A DNA stretch of 22,014 nucleotides from an uncultured Leucobacter sp. (lineage in GTDB: Bacteria; Actinomycetota; Actinomycetes; Actinomycetales; Microbacteriaceae): assembly GCA_937967375.1 (NCBI GenBank), contig CALCJF010000101.1:1-22014 (forward strand), written 5' to 3'. The number at the start of each line of letters is the position of its first letter. Positions within the stretch are counted from its first letter, which is position 1. Made by a program: the position numbers and the translations under genes. The notes beneath the pieces are model-generated. The model saw nothing but the letters and a program-made list of their open reading frames with translations. It did no database searches and was not told the DNA's origin. Positions 7,729 through 14,998 of this stretch are shown one piece after another.

Positions 7729-9140
7729 GCGCGATCCCCTCGCTGCTCGGAGATACATTCGTGAGGCTGATCGTGACGATGGCCGTCGAGCATCGCCTCG
7801 ACAGCGGCACCGCAGAAGAACCCCTGGCAGCGACCGCTCGTAGCTCTCGTGCGCCTGCTGAGACTCGAGCGATCGCAGGCGGGTACGGTGCTGCGCAGCG
7901 CGTCACGGATCTCGCCTCGACTCACCCGTTCGCAGAAGCAGACGATGTCGCCGTAGGCCGGATCCTTTGCCACGAGCCCAGGGATCGAAGAGGGGCGAGG
8001 AAAGCGTTCGCCTAGGTTCGGCATCTTCGGCGTTGGAGCGAGATCGCCCCGTTCTTCGAGTGTGAGCCCACTCTCTGCAAGCAGTTCAATCACGTGCTCG
8101 GCAAGCGCCATGGCCGACGTGAGGCCGGTCGAGCGGATGCCCCCGAGCAGCAGGTAGCGCTGTGCCGTATCCATCTCGACGAGGTAGTCGGAGCCGGCGA
8201 TGCTGGCTCTCAAACCGGCGTAGGCGGCGGTCACCTCTTCCTCGAAGAGTGAGGGCATGAGGCGCTCACCCTTGGTGCGCAAGAAGTCGAAGCCTCCCTC
8301 CGAGGTGCCGCTTGCCGACTTGTCGTCGAGATCCTCGGCGGTGGGGCCGAGCATGACGTTACCGAACACTGTCGGGCTGACAAGTACGCCCTTGCCGAGC
8401 GCGGTCGGCACCGGCAGCACGATCTTCTGCACCTTGTCGGCCGCGAGCTTGTCGAACACGAGCAACTCGCCGCGTCGCGGGATCACCGCGAAGCGGTCGT
8501 AACCGAACAGCCCGTCGACGACGTCAGCACCGAGCCCGGCGGCGTTGATGACCCAGCGGGTCTCGATCTCGCCGCCACTCGTGTGCAGTACGGTCGTCCC
8601 CGTCCCCACCTCGACACCGCGCAGCTCGTGTTCGAGCAGCAGGGTGGCCCCGTTTCGCACTGCCTCAGTCGAGAACGCGAGCGAGGGGCTCCACGGGTCG
8701 ATGATCGACTCGTCCGGCACCGTGAGCCCTCCGAGTGCACCGGGTCCGAGATCGGGAACAGCGGCGTACACGGCATCGGCGTCGATGAGTTCGCAACGGT
8801 CGTAGCCGTTCTGCTCTGCCTTCTGCTTGAGCCCCGGCAGCGCAGCCATCTCGTCATCGTTCCAGGCGACGAGGATCGCGCCCGTCCGCTCGACGGCGAT
8901 CCCCGCCTGCCGCGCGTACGCATCGAGCAGGTGGTAGCCACGCGCGACCAGCCGGGATTCGAGGGTGCCTGGTTTCGCATCGAAACCGGTGTGCAGGATG
9001 GCGGTGTTGGCCTTCGAGGTGCCACTGCCGACGTCGTTCGAACGGTCGATGATGGCAACACTCGCGCCGGTACGGCTCAACGCCCGTGCGAGCGCGGTGC
9101 CGACGACGCCGGCCCCGACGATGGTGAGATCGAAGATCAT
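7725..9140 (-). CDS. GlpA-like FAD oxidoreductase with C-terminal BFD [2Fe-2S] domain
   Basis: A 471-residue protein. The N-terminal DAO/GlpA-type FAD fold has LTIVGAGVVGTALARALSR at residues 6-24 and the SGTSKANTAILHTGFD segment typical of glycerol-3-phosphate dehydrogenase relatives. The C-terminal BFD-like domain carries cluster ligands C401, C403, C438 and C443 in VCFCERVSRGEI and SGRCQGFFC. Such proteins oxidise a phosphorylated polyol or an amine/opine and pass electrons through the [2Fe-2S] cluster to a partner flavoprotein, here the next gene. It overlaps the kinase upstream and the partner downstream by 4 bp each (ATGA), so the three are made together. The kinase context favours a phosphorylated polyol-like substrate. 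No GlpC-type membrane iron-sulfur subunit is visible. Confidence 0.85.
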   Translation of the reverse strand: MIFDLTIVGAGVVGTALARALSRTGASVAIIDRSNDVGSGTSKANTAILHTGFDAKPGTLESRLVARGYHLLDAYARQAGIAVERTGAILVAWNDDEMAALPGLKQKAEQNGYDRCELIDADAVYAAVPDLGPGALGGLTVPDESIIDPWSPSLAFSTEAVRNGATLLLEHELRGVEVGTGTTVLHTSGGEIETRWVINAAGLGADVVDGLFGYDRFAVIPRRGELLVFDKLAADKVQKIVLPVPTALGKGVLVSPTVFGNVMLGPTAEDLDDKSASGTSEGGFDFLRTKGERLMPSLFEEEVTAAYAGLRASIAGSDYLVEMDTAQRYLLLGGIRSTGLTSAMALAEHVIELLAESGLTLEERGDLAPTPKMPNLGERFPRPSSIPGLVAKDPAYGDIVCFCERVSRGEIRDALRSTVPACDRSSLSRRTRATSGRCQGFFCGAAVEAMLDGHRHDQPHECISEQRGDRA

Positions 9141-10618
9141 GCGCGCTCCTTTGGAATGTTCGTCTCGAGTGCGTGCCGCCAGGCCGCTCTGAACTCCGCG
9201 GAACGCTCGCGCTCCATTTGCGGGGTGTAGCTTTGCGACGGATGCCAGGCCAGCGGGGCATCCGCCACGTCAAGATCGGGGTCGATGCCGAGCCTCGCGC
9301 ATGCGGCCGCCCCGAGTGCGGTCGCGTGCGGCGATGCGAACACGTCGATGGGCACCTGCATCAGATCGGCCTGTGCTTGCATCAGCACGCGCGAGCGGGT
9401 GAGGCCGCCGTCGACTCGCAGGCGCTCGATAGAGAAGCCACGACCTTCGGTAGCGGCTGGGCGCCCATCACTGCTCCCCTCGTCATCGCCGCCCGATGAG
9501 CCCGCGACGAGATCGGCGAGTTCGGCCACCTGCGCAGCGATGCCGTCGAGCACTGCTCGCACGATCTCGGCCCTGCCCGTCGACAGGCCGACACCCGTGA
9601 ACACGGCCCCCATGTCGGCGCGCCACCACGGCGCGGCGAGTCCCGCGAACGACGGCACGCACAGTGCACCTCCGGAGTGCTCAGCGGCTGTGGCGTCGAG
9701 CTGTTCGGCAGAATCGATGAGGCCGAGATCGATGAGCCAGCGCACGGCAGAGGCGGCGGTGTACACCTGACCGTCTGCGCAGTAACTGGTTCGCCCGCGC
9801 AGCTTCCAGGCGACCGAGGTAGTGAGCCCGTTGTCGAAACGGGGCGCGGTTTCGCCCGTGTTTACGAGCAGAAATGCGCCAGTGCCGAAGGTGCATTTGG
9901 CTGTGCCGGGCGTCAGACAGCTCTCTGCGAACAGCGCAGCCTGTTGATCGACGATCAGCCCGGTGACGGGAACCCTCCCACCGAACACCTCTGTCACGCC
10001 CACAATGTCGTCGCTCGCCACGAGCCTCGGTAGGCGCTCATCCGAGAGCCCGAATATCTCGAGCAACTCGGGGTCCCAGCTGGCCCGGTCGAGGTCGAAC
10101 ACCAGCGACCGGGAGGCGGTCGACACGTCCGTCACGAACTCTCCGGTGAGGTGATGCACGACCCACGTATCGGTGGTGGTGACCACGCCTTCCGTCGTCC
10201 AGTGTCTGCGCAGCCAAGCCATCTTCGGCGCGGTGAAGTAGGGGTCGAGCTGCAGACCGGTTCTCTGGTGCACGAGCTCGGAGTGGGAGGCGAGTTCGTC
10301 GCAGATCTCTTGCGCCCTGCGGTCCTGCCACGAGATCGCCGTGGTCAGCGGCGCACCGGTTTCCGGGTCCCAGGCAAGCACGGTCTCGCCCTGATTCGCG
10401 AACGAAACCGCATCGAGCGGCCGCCCCGCTGCGGCGATGGCCTCCGTCGCCGCAGCGAGCACCGATTCGAGCAGCTCAGCCGGATCCTGCTCTACGACGC
10501 CGCCCTCGCCGTAATGCGGGTGCACGCTACGTTCGGCGACCGCGAGCACCTCGCCGGTCCCGTCCACCACGACGGCTTTCGTTCCGGAGGTGCCCTGATC
10601 TATCGCGAGTATCGCCAT
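9137..10618 (-). CDS. FGGY-family kinase, glycerol-kinase-like with altered pocket
   Basis: A 493-residue ATP-dependent sugar/polyol kinase. N-terminal phosphate motif AIDQGTSGTKAVVVD (residues 5-19); second-domain motifs TFGTGAFLLVNTG and RVDGGLTRSRVLMQAQ; ATALGAA near the end. Against E. coli GlpK, the pocket residues E84, W103, Y135, D245 and F270 have counterparts at E78, W97, Y127, D223 and F248. The glycerol-contacting R83 (NQRET) is replaced by G77 (NQGET). A Gly/Ser/Asp-rich insert sits near residues 377-392. It starts 9 bp after the DeoR gene and overlaps the GlpA-like gene by 4 bp. Glycerol kinase is the nearest assignment, but the missing arginine and the amino-acid permease in the operon argue for another glycerol-like substrate. 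Confidence 0.85.
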   Translation of the reverse strand: MAILAIDQGTSGTKAVVVDGTGEVLAVAERSVHPHYGEGGVVEQDPAELLESVLAAATEAIAAAGRPLDAVSFANQGETVLAWDPETGAPLTTAISWQDRRAQEICDELASHSELVHQRTGLQLDPYFTAPKMAWLRRHWTTEGVVTTTDTWVVHHLTGEFVTDVSTASRSLVFDLDRASWDPELLEIFGLSDERLPRLVASDDIVGVTEVFGGRVPVTGLIVDQQAALFAESCLTPGTAKCTFGTGAFLLVNTGETAPRFDNGLTTSVAWKLRGRTSYCADGQVYTAASAVRWLIDLGLIDSAEQLDATAAEHSGGALCVPSFAGLAAPWWRADMGAVFTGVGLSTGRAEIVRAVLDGIAAQVAELADLVAGSSGGDDEGSSDGRPAATEGRGFSIERLRVDGGLTRSRVLMQAQADLMQVPIDVFASPHATALGAAACARLGIDPDLDVADAPLAWHPSQSYTPQMERERSAEFRAAWRHALETNIPKERA

Positions 10619-10627
10619 GTCGTGCCC

Positions 10628-11407
10628 TCAGCCTTTCGCGTTCTCGCCGACGATTACCTTTACTCCCTGGCCACGCAACGCATCAAGGTCGGCAGCATCG
10701 ATGCGGCTGTCGCTGAGCACGCCGTCGAAGGCTTCTGCCGCGCAGACCCTGAACGGTGCTCGCACCCCGACTTTGCTCGAATCGACGAGCGCGTAACTGC
10801 GCGCACTGTTCTGCATGATGAGTTTCTTGGCATCAGCCTGGTCGAAGTCGAAGTCGGTAACTCCGGCCTCAGCATCGAGGCCACCCGTGCCGATGAACGC
10901 GACGTCAGGGTAGATCTCGGCGAGAAACGCGCGGGCGGTGGCGCCTGACACGAAGATGTCTCCGCCGCGGACGATCCCACCAGGCATCAGCACGGTGATC
11001 CGAGGGTCGGCGCAGAGCACCTTCGCGATACGCATCGACGGGGTGACCACTGTTCCCGAGTAGTGTCCGAGCAGCGCGTCGGCGAGAGCGAGAGCAGTGG
11101 TGCCGAGGTCGATGAAAATGGTGCGCGCGTCCTCGAGCAGGCCGAGGGCGAGGCCCGCGATCTCGCGTTTCTCGGCCGCTGCGAGATGCTTGCGGGCCGG
11201 AAACGAGGGTTCCTCAGTCGCGGAGTGGGTCGGCCGCACCGCTCCCCCTCGCACCCTGCGAATCTGGCCTGAGCGATCGAGTTGTTCCAGATCCCTGCGC
11301 ACCGTTTCGAGCGAGACCCCGAGACGCTCGGCGATGTCGGTGATGGGAACCGACCTAGCTTCGCTCACCATCTCTGTGATGATCCTGCGCCGCTCCGTTG
11401 CTAGCAT
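10628..11407 (-). CDS. DeoR/GlpR-family transcriptional regulator
   Basis: A 259-residue repressor-type protein. The N-terminal DeoR helix-turn-helix spans about residues 5-57 (RRRIITEMVSEARSV, RLGVSLETVRRDLEQLDRSGQIRRVRGG). The rest is a DeoRC sugar-phosphate isomerase-like sensor domain (FIDLGTTALALADAL, VLMPGGIVRGGDIFVSG, AFIGTGGLD). DeoR proteins usually bind a phosphorylated intermediate, which fits a kinase in the same operon. The ribosome site GAGGGAG lies 7 nt before the ATG. It heads the operon and probably represses its own promoter through the phased repeats just upstream. Confidence 0.9.
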   Translation of the reverse strand: MLATERRRIITEMVSEARSVPITDIAERLGVSLETVRRDLEQLDRSGQIRRVRGGAVRPTHSATEEPSFPARKHLAAAEKREIAGLALGLLEDARTIFIDLGTTALALADALLGHYSGTVVTPSMRIAKVLCADPRITVLMPGGIVRGGDIFVSGATARAFLAEIYPDVAFIGTGGLDAEAGVTDFDFDQADAKKLIMQNSARSYALVDSSKVGVRAPFRVCAAEAFDGVLSDSRIDAADLDALRGQGVKVIVGENAKG

Positions 11408-11447
11408 CTGGTGGCTCCCTCGACCGCTTGGTGTTGTGTCGAGCTCA

Positions 11448-11477
11448 AGTATCGCAGAATCGGTCAGAATCTGTCAA
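11448..11477 (-). promoter_or_regulatory. Promoter of the DeoR-kinase-oxidoreductase-permease operon
   Basis: On the minus strand, a consensus -35 TTGACA (11472-11477) and a -10 GATACT (11448-11453) are separated by 18 nt. Transcription would start about 35 nt before the DeoR start codon. Confidence 0.6.
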
Positions 11478-11504
11478 AATTCAACATTTCACCACAGAAT
11501 TCCA
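11455..11504. repeat. 10-bp-phased CAGAATC-type repeats, candidate DeoR operator
   Basis: Five consecutive 10-bp units each begin with CA: CAGAATCGGT, CAGAATCTGT, CAAAATTCAA, CATTTCACCA and CAGAATTCCA, starting at 11455, 11465, 11475, 11485 and 11495. Units 1, 2 and 5 share CAGAAT. The block covers the -35 and spacer of the operon promoter. Helically phased direct repeats are a usual form of DeoR-family operator. Confidence 0.5.
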
Positions 11505-11530
11505 CACACATCCGCGCCATCACGCCTTGA

Positions 11531-12205
11531 CTAATGCAGGTCGTCGCGCACCACCGCGGCGACTTCAGCAGCCGCGAAGCCCGCGACGGTGCGCTTCGAT
11601 GCCCCGACGAGCAACACCGACGCCGAGAGTCGCCCTGTCGGCAGATCCGCAAGAGAATCGGTAATGAACTCAGCGCGTTCGAGAGGTACTCCTCGCTCCA
11701 GCAGCGCCTCAGCCTTGCGCTCGCCGACACGATGGTCGGCGAAACGCATCCCGCGCTCAGACGGAGTCAGTTCGGACGCACTCAACAAGTCGCACACGAT
11801 GCCCGCGCGCTGCAGCAGCGCCTCGGCCAATCGCCGCTCGGTCGCTGTCGCAATCACCACCCGAACCCCCGCAGCGCGCTGCCCGGCGATCCGCTCCGCG
11901 ATCGACTGCCTGATCCATCGAGGATCGGCGCCGATCCTCGCCCCAAGTCGACCCGCCAAACCTGCATACTCGGGCTCGCTCACCCCTGACAGCACGGCTT
12001 CGGTGATGCGGCGCGAGTACCGCTCCCGCGTCTTCCGATCGCCCGCGAACGCCCAGCGGAGAAGGAGGGGCAAAGCTCGCGCGAACGCCCGCGGCGACCG
12101 AGCCGCACGATGCAGCAACAGCGCGGCAAACGTGTCCTTGCGGGTGATGACCCCGTCAAGGTCGTAGACGCTGATACCCGACCCGCCGGCTCCCAATGTG
12201 CTCAC
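11531..12205 (-). CDS. HAD-superfamily (subfamily IB) phosphatase
   Basis: A 224-residue protein with all four HAD motifs: nucleophile motif YDLDGVIT (D15, D17), motif II Thr in VIATATERR, motif III Lys in GERKAEALLERG, and motif IV ITDSLADLP. The helical cap lies between motifs I and II, as in the SerB-like IB group. The frame is open further upstream, but about 80 residues there lack any conservation and overlap the AEC gene. The GTG at 12205 is chosen because a TAGAGT -10 candidate sits 8 nt upstream (leaderless pattern) and only 14 residues then precede the catalytic Asp. A phosphoserine- or other small-molecule phosphatase activity is likely; the substrate is not evident. Confidence 0.75.
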   Translation of the reverse strand: MSTLGAGGSGISVYDLDGVITRKDTFAALLLHRAARSPRAFARALPLLLRWAFAGDRKTRERYSRRITEAVLSGVSEPEYAGLAGRLGARIGADPRWIRQSIAERIAGQRAAGVRVVIATATERRLAEALLQRAGIVCDLLSASELTPSERGMRFADHRVGERKAEALLERGVPLERAEFITDSLADLPTGRLSASVLLVGASKRTVAGFAAAEVAAVVRDDLH

Positions 12206-12213
12206 GAATGGTG

Positions 12214-12219
12214 ACTCTA
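12214..12219 (-). promoter_or_regulatory. Candidate leaderless -10 box for the HAD gene
   Basis: Minus-strand TAGAGT ends 8 nt before the proposed GTG at 12205, in the short gap after the AEC gene. No clear -35 element is seen. Confidence 0.3.
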
Positions 12220-12236
12220 GCAAAGCCGGTGAGCCC

Positions 12237-13166
12237 TCATCCGGCGAGTAGCAACGAAAGCAACGCAACGATCGGGAGGGATGCCAGCGTGGTGAGAAGC
12301 ACGGTGTCGCGCACCATGATCTCAGCTCGCCGGTACACCGCGGCGAAGACGTAGACATTCTGCGCGCTGGGAAGAGCCGCGGCGATGACGGTGGCGAAAG
12401 TAAGGTGCGCATCGAAACCAAGCATCCGGGCAGCAACCCAGGCAAGCATCGGCATGACGAGCATTTTGATGACGCACGCGCAGATCACTTCGATGCGTTC
12501 TTCGCCGCGCCGCAGCACCCGCTGCCCGCGCAACGACGCTCCGAAACTCAGCAGCGTCATCGGGATCGCAGCTGCGCCAAGCATCTCAATCGGATCGAGC
12601 ATGATGCTCGGCAGCCGCACTCCAAAGAGCGAAACCAAAAAACCGGCGACCGACGCGATGATGACGGGGTTCCGAAACACATTCCCGAGCGCGAACACAC
12701 CACCTCGCAAGCCGGCAGCGCCGCTGACAACGACCTCGAGAATGGTCAGGATCAACGGAATGAACAGAACGAGTTGCACGAAAACGAGCGGCGCCACGTA
12801 GCTCGCATCTCCCAGGATGTAGATGGCGATCGGAAGCCCGAGTCCGTTCGCGTTCACGTACCCCGCAGAGGCAGCGCCCAGTGTGGTTGTGGCGAGATCC
12901 CGCGCGAACCAAAGCTTCGATACCAGCACGAAGATGGCAGCTGCGGCGAGCGCAGAGCCCACAGATACGAGAATTACGGGCGAGACGAGCACGGCCGGAC
13001 TGCTCTCGCGCAGCAATCCGAACAAAAGCGCCGGCGTAGCCACGTAGAACGCCACATTATTCAGCACCTGGCGCTGCTCGCCCCGAATCATCCCGAAGCG
13101 GGCGGCAAGATATCCGGCCGCAATCACGGCGAGAATCACTGTGAAGCCGTGCAGCACTGCCGTCAC
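12237..13166 (-). CDS. AEC-family (auxin-efflux-carrier-like) transporter
   Basis: A 309-residue membrane protein with about ten helices in two similar halves. It has the family N-terminus FTVILAVIAAGYLAARFGMI followed by NNVAFYVATPALLFGLL, where the conserved Asn and Pro sit. The middle segment NANGLGLPIAIYILGDASYVAPLVFVQ and the end PSAQNVYVFAAVY are also family features. The GTG at 13166 is preferred over an ATG at 13214 because AAAGGGGAG lies 7 nt upstream of it and the extra residues are polar and unlike the family. Bacterial AEC proteins move malate, malonate and other small organic acids, sometimes outward. It sits between the ABC importer operon and the HAD gene, with a hairpin on its upstream side. 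Confidence 0.85.
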   Translation of the reverse strand: MTAVLHGFTVILAVIAAGYLAARFGMIRGEQRQVLNNVAFYVATPALLFGLLRESSPAVLVSPVILVSVGSALAAAAIFVLVSKLWFARDLATTTLGAASAGYVNANGLGLPIAIYILGDASYVAPLVFVQLVLFIPLILTILEVVVSGAAGLRGGVFALGNVFRNPVIIASVAGFLVSLFGVRLPSIMLDPIEMLGAAAIPMTLLSFGASLRGQRVLRRGEERIEVICACVIKMLVMPMLAWVAARMLGFDAHLTFATVIAAALPSAQNVYVFAAVYRRAEIMVRDTVLLTTLASLPIVALLSLLLAG

Positions 13167-13235
13167 AGTGCACTCCCCTTTCGAGCTCTCTTTCGCAGCC
13201 CGATACTCAACCAACGGGCGCAGCAGGCAGCACTA

Positions 13236-13271
13236 ACTGCGGCATCCGAACTCACTTCCGGATGCCGCAGT
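13236..13271 (-). terminator. Strong hairpin after the ABC importer operon
   Basis: ACTGCGGCATCCG (13236-13248) pairs perfectly with CGGATGCCGCAGT (13259-13271) around a 10-nt loop. It lies 10 nt past the stop of the second permease gene. There is no clear T-run, so termination may be partial and allow read-through into the AEC gene. Confidence 0.65.
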
Positions 13272-13281
13272 CGGCTACGGG

Positions 13282-14064
13282 CTAGCTATTCATGACCTTT
13301 CGCAACCCGACGGCTCGTTCGATCACGACCACCATCAGCACCGAGATCACGATGAGCAGTACTGACAGCGCGGCGAGACCGGGATCGGAACGGTACTGCA
13401 GGTAGCGGAACATCTCAACAGGGAGGGTGACGTGGCCTGATCCGGCAACGAAGAGAGAGACCACCGCTTCGTCGAACGAGATGATGAACGCCATGACGCC
13501 ACCCGCGAGAATTCCAGGGGCGATGATCGGCAGCGTGACCCTCCTGAACGTCACGAACGCGTTCGCTCCGTGCACCCGAGCGGCCTCCTCGCATCGCATG
13601 TCGCTGGTCATCAGACTCGACAGCGTCGTGCGAATCACGTACGGCACTGTGATCCCGAAGTGCGCGAGCACGATGCCCGGGTAGGTGCCGACGAGGCCGA
13701 CGGGCTGGAAGACCAGCAGCAGGCCGAGGCCGAGCACGACGCCAGGTACCAGCAGCGGGGAGAGGAAGAATGCCGAGAGCGCAGCCTTGCCCCGGAAGTC
13801 GTACCGCGCGATCGCCAGAGCGACCGGTACGCCGAGCAGCAGCACGACGAGCGCCGTGACCACCGCGGTGATGAGGCTCACCCGTGCCCCCTCGAGCATC
13901 GAGGTATTCGTCAGAATCGCCTCGTACCACTGGAACGAGGGCATCCCAATCTGGATCGCAAGACTCTTCGTGCTGTTGAACGAGATCAGCACCACCGCGA
14001 TGATCGGCGCGAGCAGAAACAGATACACGATCGTCACGAGGACGCGGTTCACAATTTTTGACAT
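13282..14064 (-). CDS. ABC transporter permease (PotC-type)
   Basis: A 260-residue inner-membrane permease starting MSKIVNRVLVTIVYLF, with six likely helices. The ATPase-contacting EAA loop is CEEAARVHGANAFVTFRRVTLPIIAPG. The substrate-path segment MAFIISFDEAVVSLFVAGSG is typical of the PotC/spermidine-putrescine group. The ATG at 14064 is chosen: a longer open frame to 14628 reads through the other permease gene in another frame and has no membrane character. The upstream permease ends 8 bp earlier and its last codons supply the GAGGAG ribosome site. It pairs with the PotB-type permease. Confidence 0.88.
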   Translation of the reverse strand: MSKIVNRVLVTIVYLFLLAPIIAVVLISFNSTKSLAIQIGMPSFQWYEAILTNTSMLEGARVSLITAVVTALVVLLLGVPVALAIARYDFRGKAALSAFFLSPLLVPGVVLGLGLLLVFQPVGLVGTYPGIVLAHFGITVPYVIRTTLSSLMTSDMRCEEAARVHGANAFVTFRRVTLPIIAPGILAGGVMAFIISFDEAVVSLFVAGSGHVTLPVEMFRYLQYRSDPGLAALSVLLIVISVLMVVVIERAVGLRKVMNS

Positions 14065-14072
14065 GGGGATCA

Positions 14073-14987
14073 CTACTCCTCGAAGCGCTTGATGAGGCGC
14101 TGGTAGACGGCCACGATGGCGCCGAAGAGCACCAGCAGGATCACCGACAGAGCGGATGCGAGCGGCCAGTTCAGTGTCTGCGTCGCTTCGTTGTAGACCT
14201 CGGTCGCGAGAATGAACACGCGCCCTCCGCCCAGGAGCTTCGGAGTCACGAATGAACTCACGGCGAGCACGAAGACGAGCAGGAAGCCAGTGAACACCCC
14301 TGGCAACGAGAGCGGAAGGGTGACTTTCGCGAAGACCTTCGCCTTTGACGCTCCGAGCGACCCTGCTGCTTCCTCGAGTGAGCTGTTGATGCGCCCGAAA
14401 CCCGAGACCATTGCGAGGATCGCGTAGGGCATCAGGATCTCGACGAGTGCGATCGACGTTCCCAGAAGGTTGTTGCTCAGGCGAAGCGGGAGCGAGATGA
14501 TCCCGGCGTTCATCAGGGCGGTGTTGATGACCCCCTGATCTCCGAGCAACGACATCCACCCGAAGGTACGCGCGACAGCCGAGGTCAGCAGTGGCGCAAT
14601 GGCAAGCGCCATCAGCACGCCCTTCCACCGCGAGGTCGTCTTCGTGAGGAAGAGCGCAATCGGGTACGAGAGCACCACGGCCGACACTCCGCAGACGAGG
14701 CCGAGCAGCAGGGTGTTGCCAATCACCTTCCAGTAGAAGGGATCGGCGAGCGCATCAGCGTACGAGGCAAACGTGAGCGTCTCGATGAGCTGGCCGCCCG
14801 AGCCGTTCTCGTTCAGCGACATACGGATCATAACGAACAGCGGGAGTACGAAGCTGACGAACAGTCCGATCACGCCGGGCAGCACGAGTCCGAGCACGGG
14901 AGAGCGGGAATGCGAGCGAACCGGTTTCCGCGGACCGTCGTCATGCCCTGTCCGGATCAGCTCCGTTTCAGTGTGAAATGCAGACAT
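14073..14987 (-). CDS. ABC transporter permease (PotB-type)
   Basis: A 304-residue permease with a ~30-residue polar cytoplasmic head, then six helices beginning at LGLVLPGVIGLFVSFVLPLFVMI. The EAA loop is LEEAAGSLGASKAKVFAKVTLPLSLPG. The long periplasmic segment after helix 1 and the SSFVTPKLLGGGR motif match the PotB branch. The ribosome site GAGGTGAA lies just before the ATG. It follows the ATPase gene by 11 bp and precedes PotC by 8 bp. Confidence 0.88.
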   Translation of the reverse strand: MSAFHTETELIRTGHDDGPRKPVRSHSRSPVLGLVLPGVIGLFVSFVLPLFVMIRMSLNENGSGGQLIETLTFASYADALADPFYWKVIGNTLLLGLVCGVSAVVLSYPIALFLTKTTSRWKGVLMALAIAPLLTSAVARTFGWMSLLGDQGVINTALMNAGIISLPLRLSNNLLGTSIALVEILMPYAILAMVSGFGRINSSLEEAAGSLGASKAKVFAKVTLPLSLPGVFTGFLLVFVLAVSSFVTPKLLGGGRVFILATEVYNEATQTLNWPLASALSVILLVLFGAIVAVYQRLIKRFEE

Positions 14988-14998
14988 GCGGGTTCACC

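Noticed and set aside
12206..12445. 80-residue N-terminal extension of the HAD protein
   Set aside because: It overlaps the AEC gene, is Ser/Pro/Arg/Cys-rich and lies outside the HAD fold; the GTG at 12205 explains the domain better.
12405..13295. 296-codon plus-strand open frame
   Set aside because: It is antisense to the AEC transporter; its composition (many His, Arg, Glu, Asn) is that of a complement of membrane codons.
14065..14628. N-terminal extension of the PotC-type permease
   Set aside because: It reads the PotB-type permease gene in another frame and encodes an Arg/Ala-rich stretch without membrane helices.
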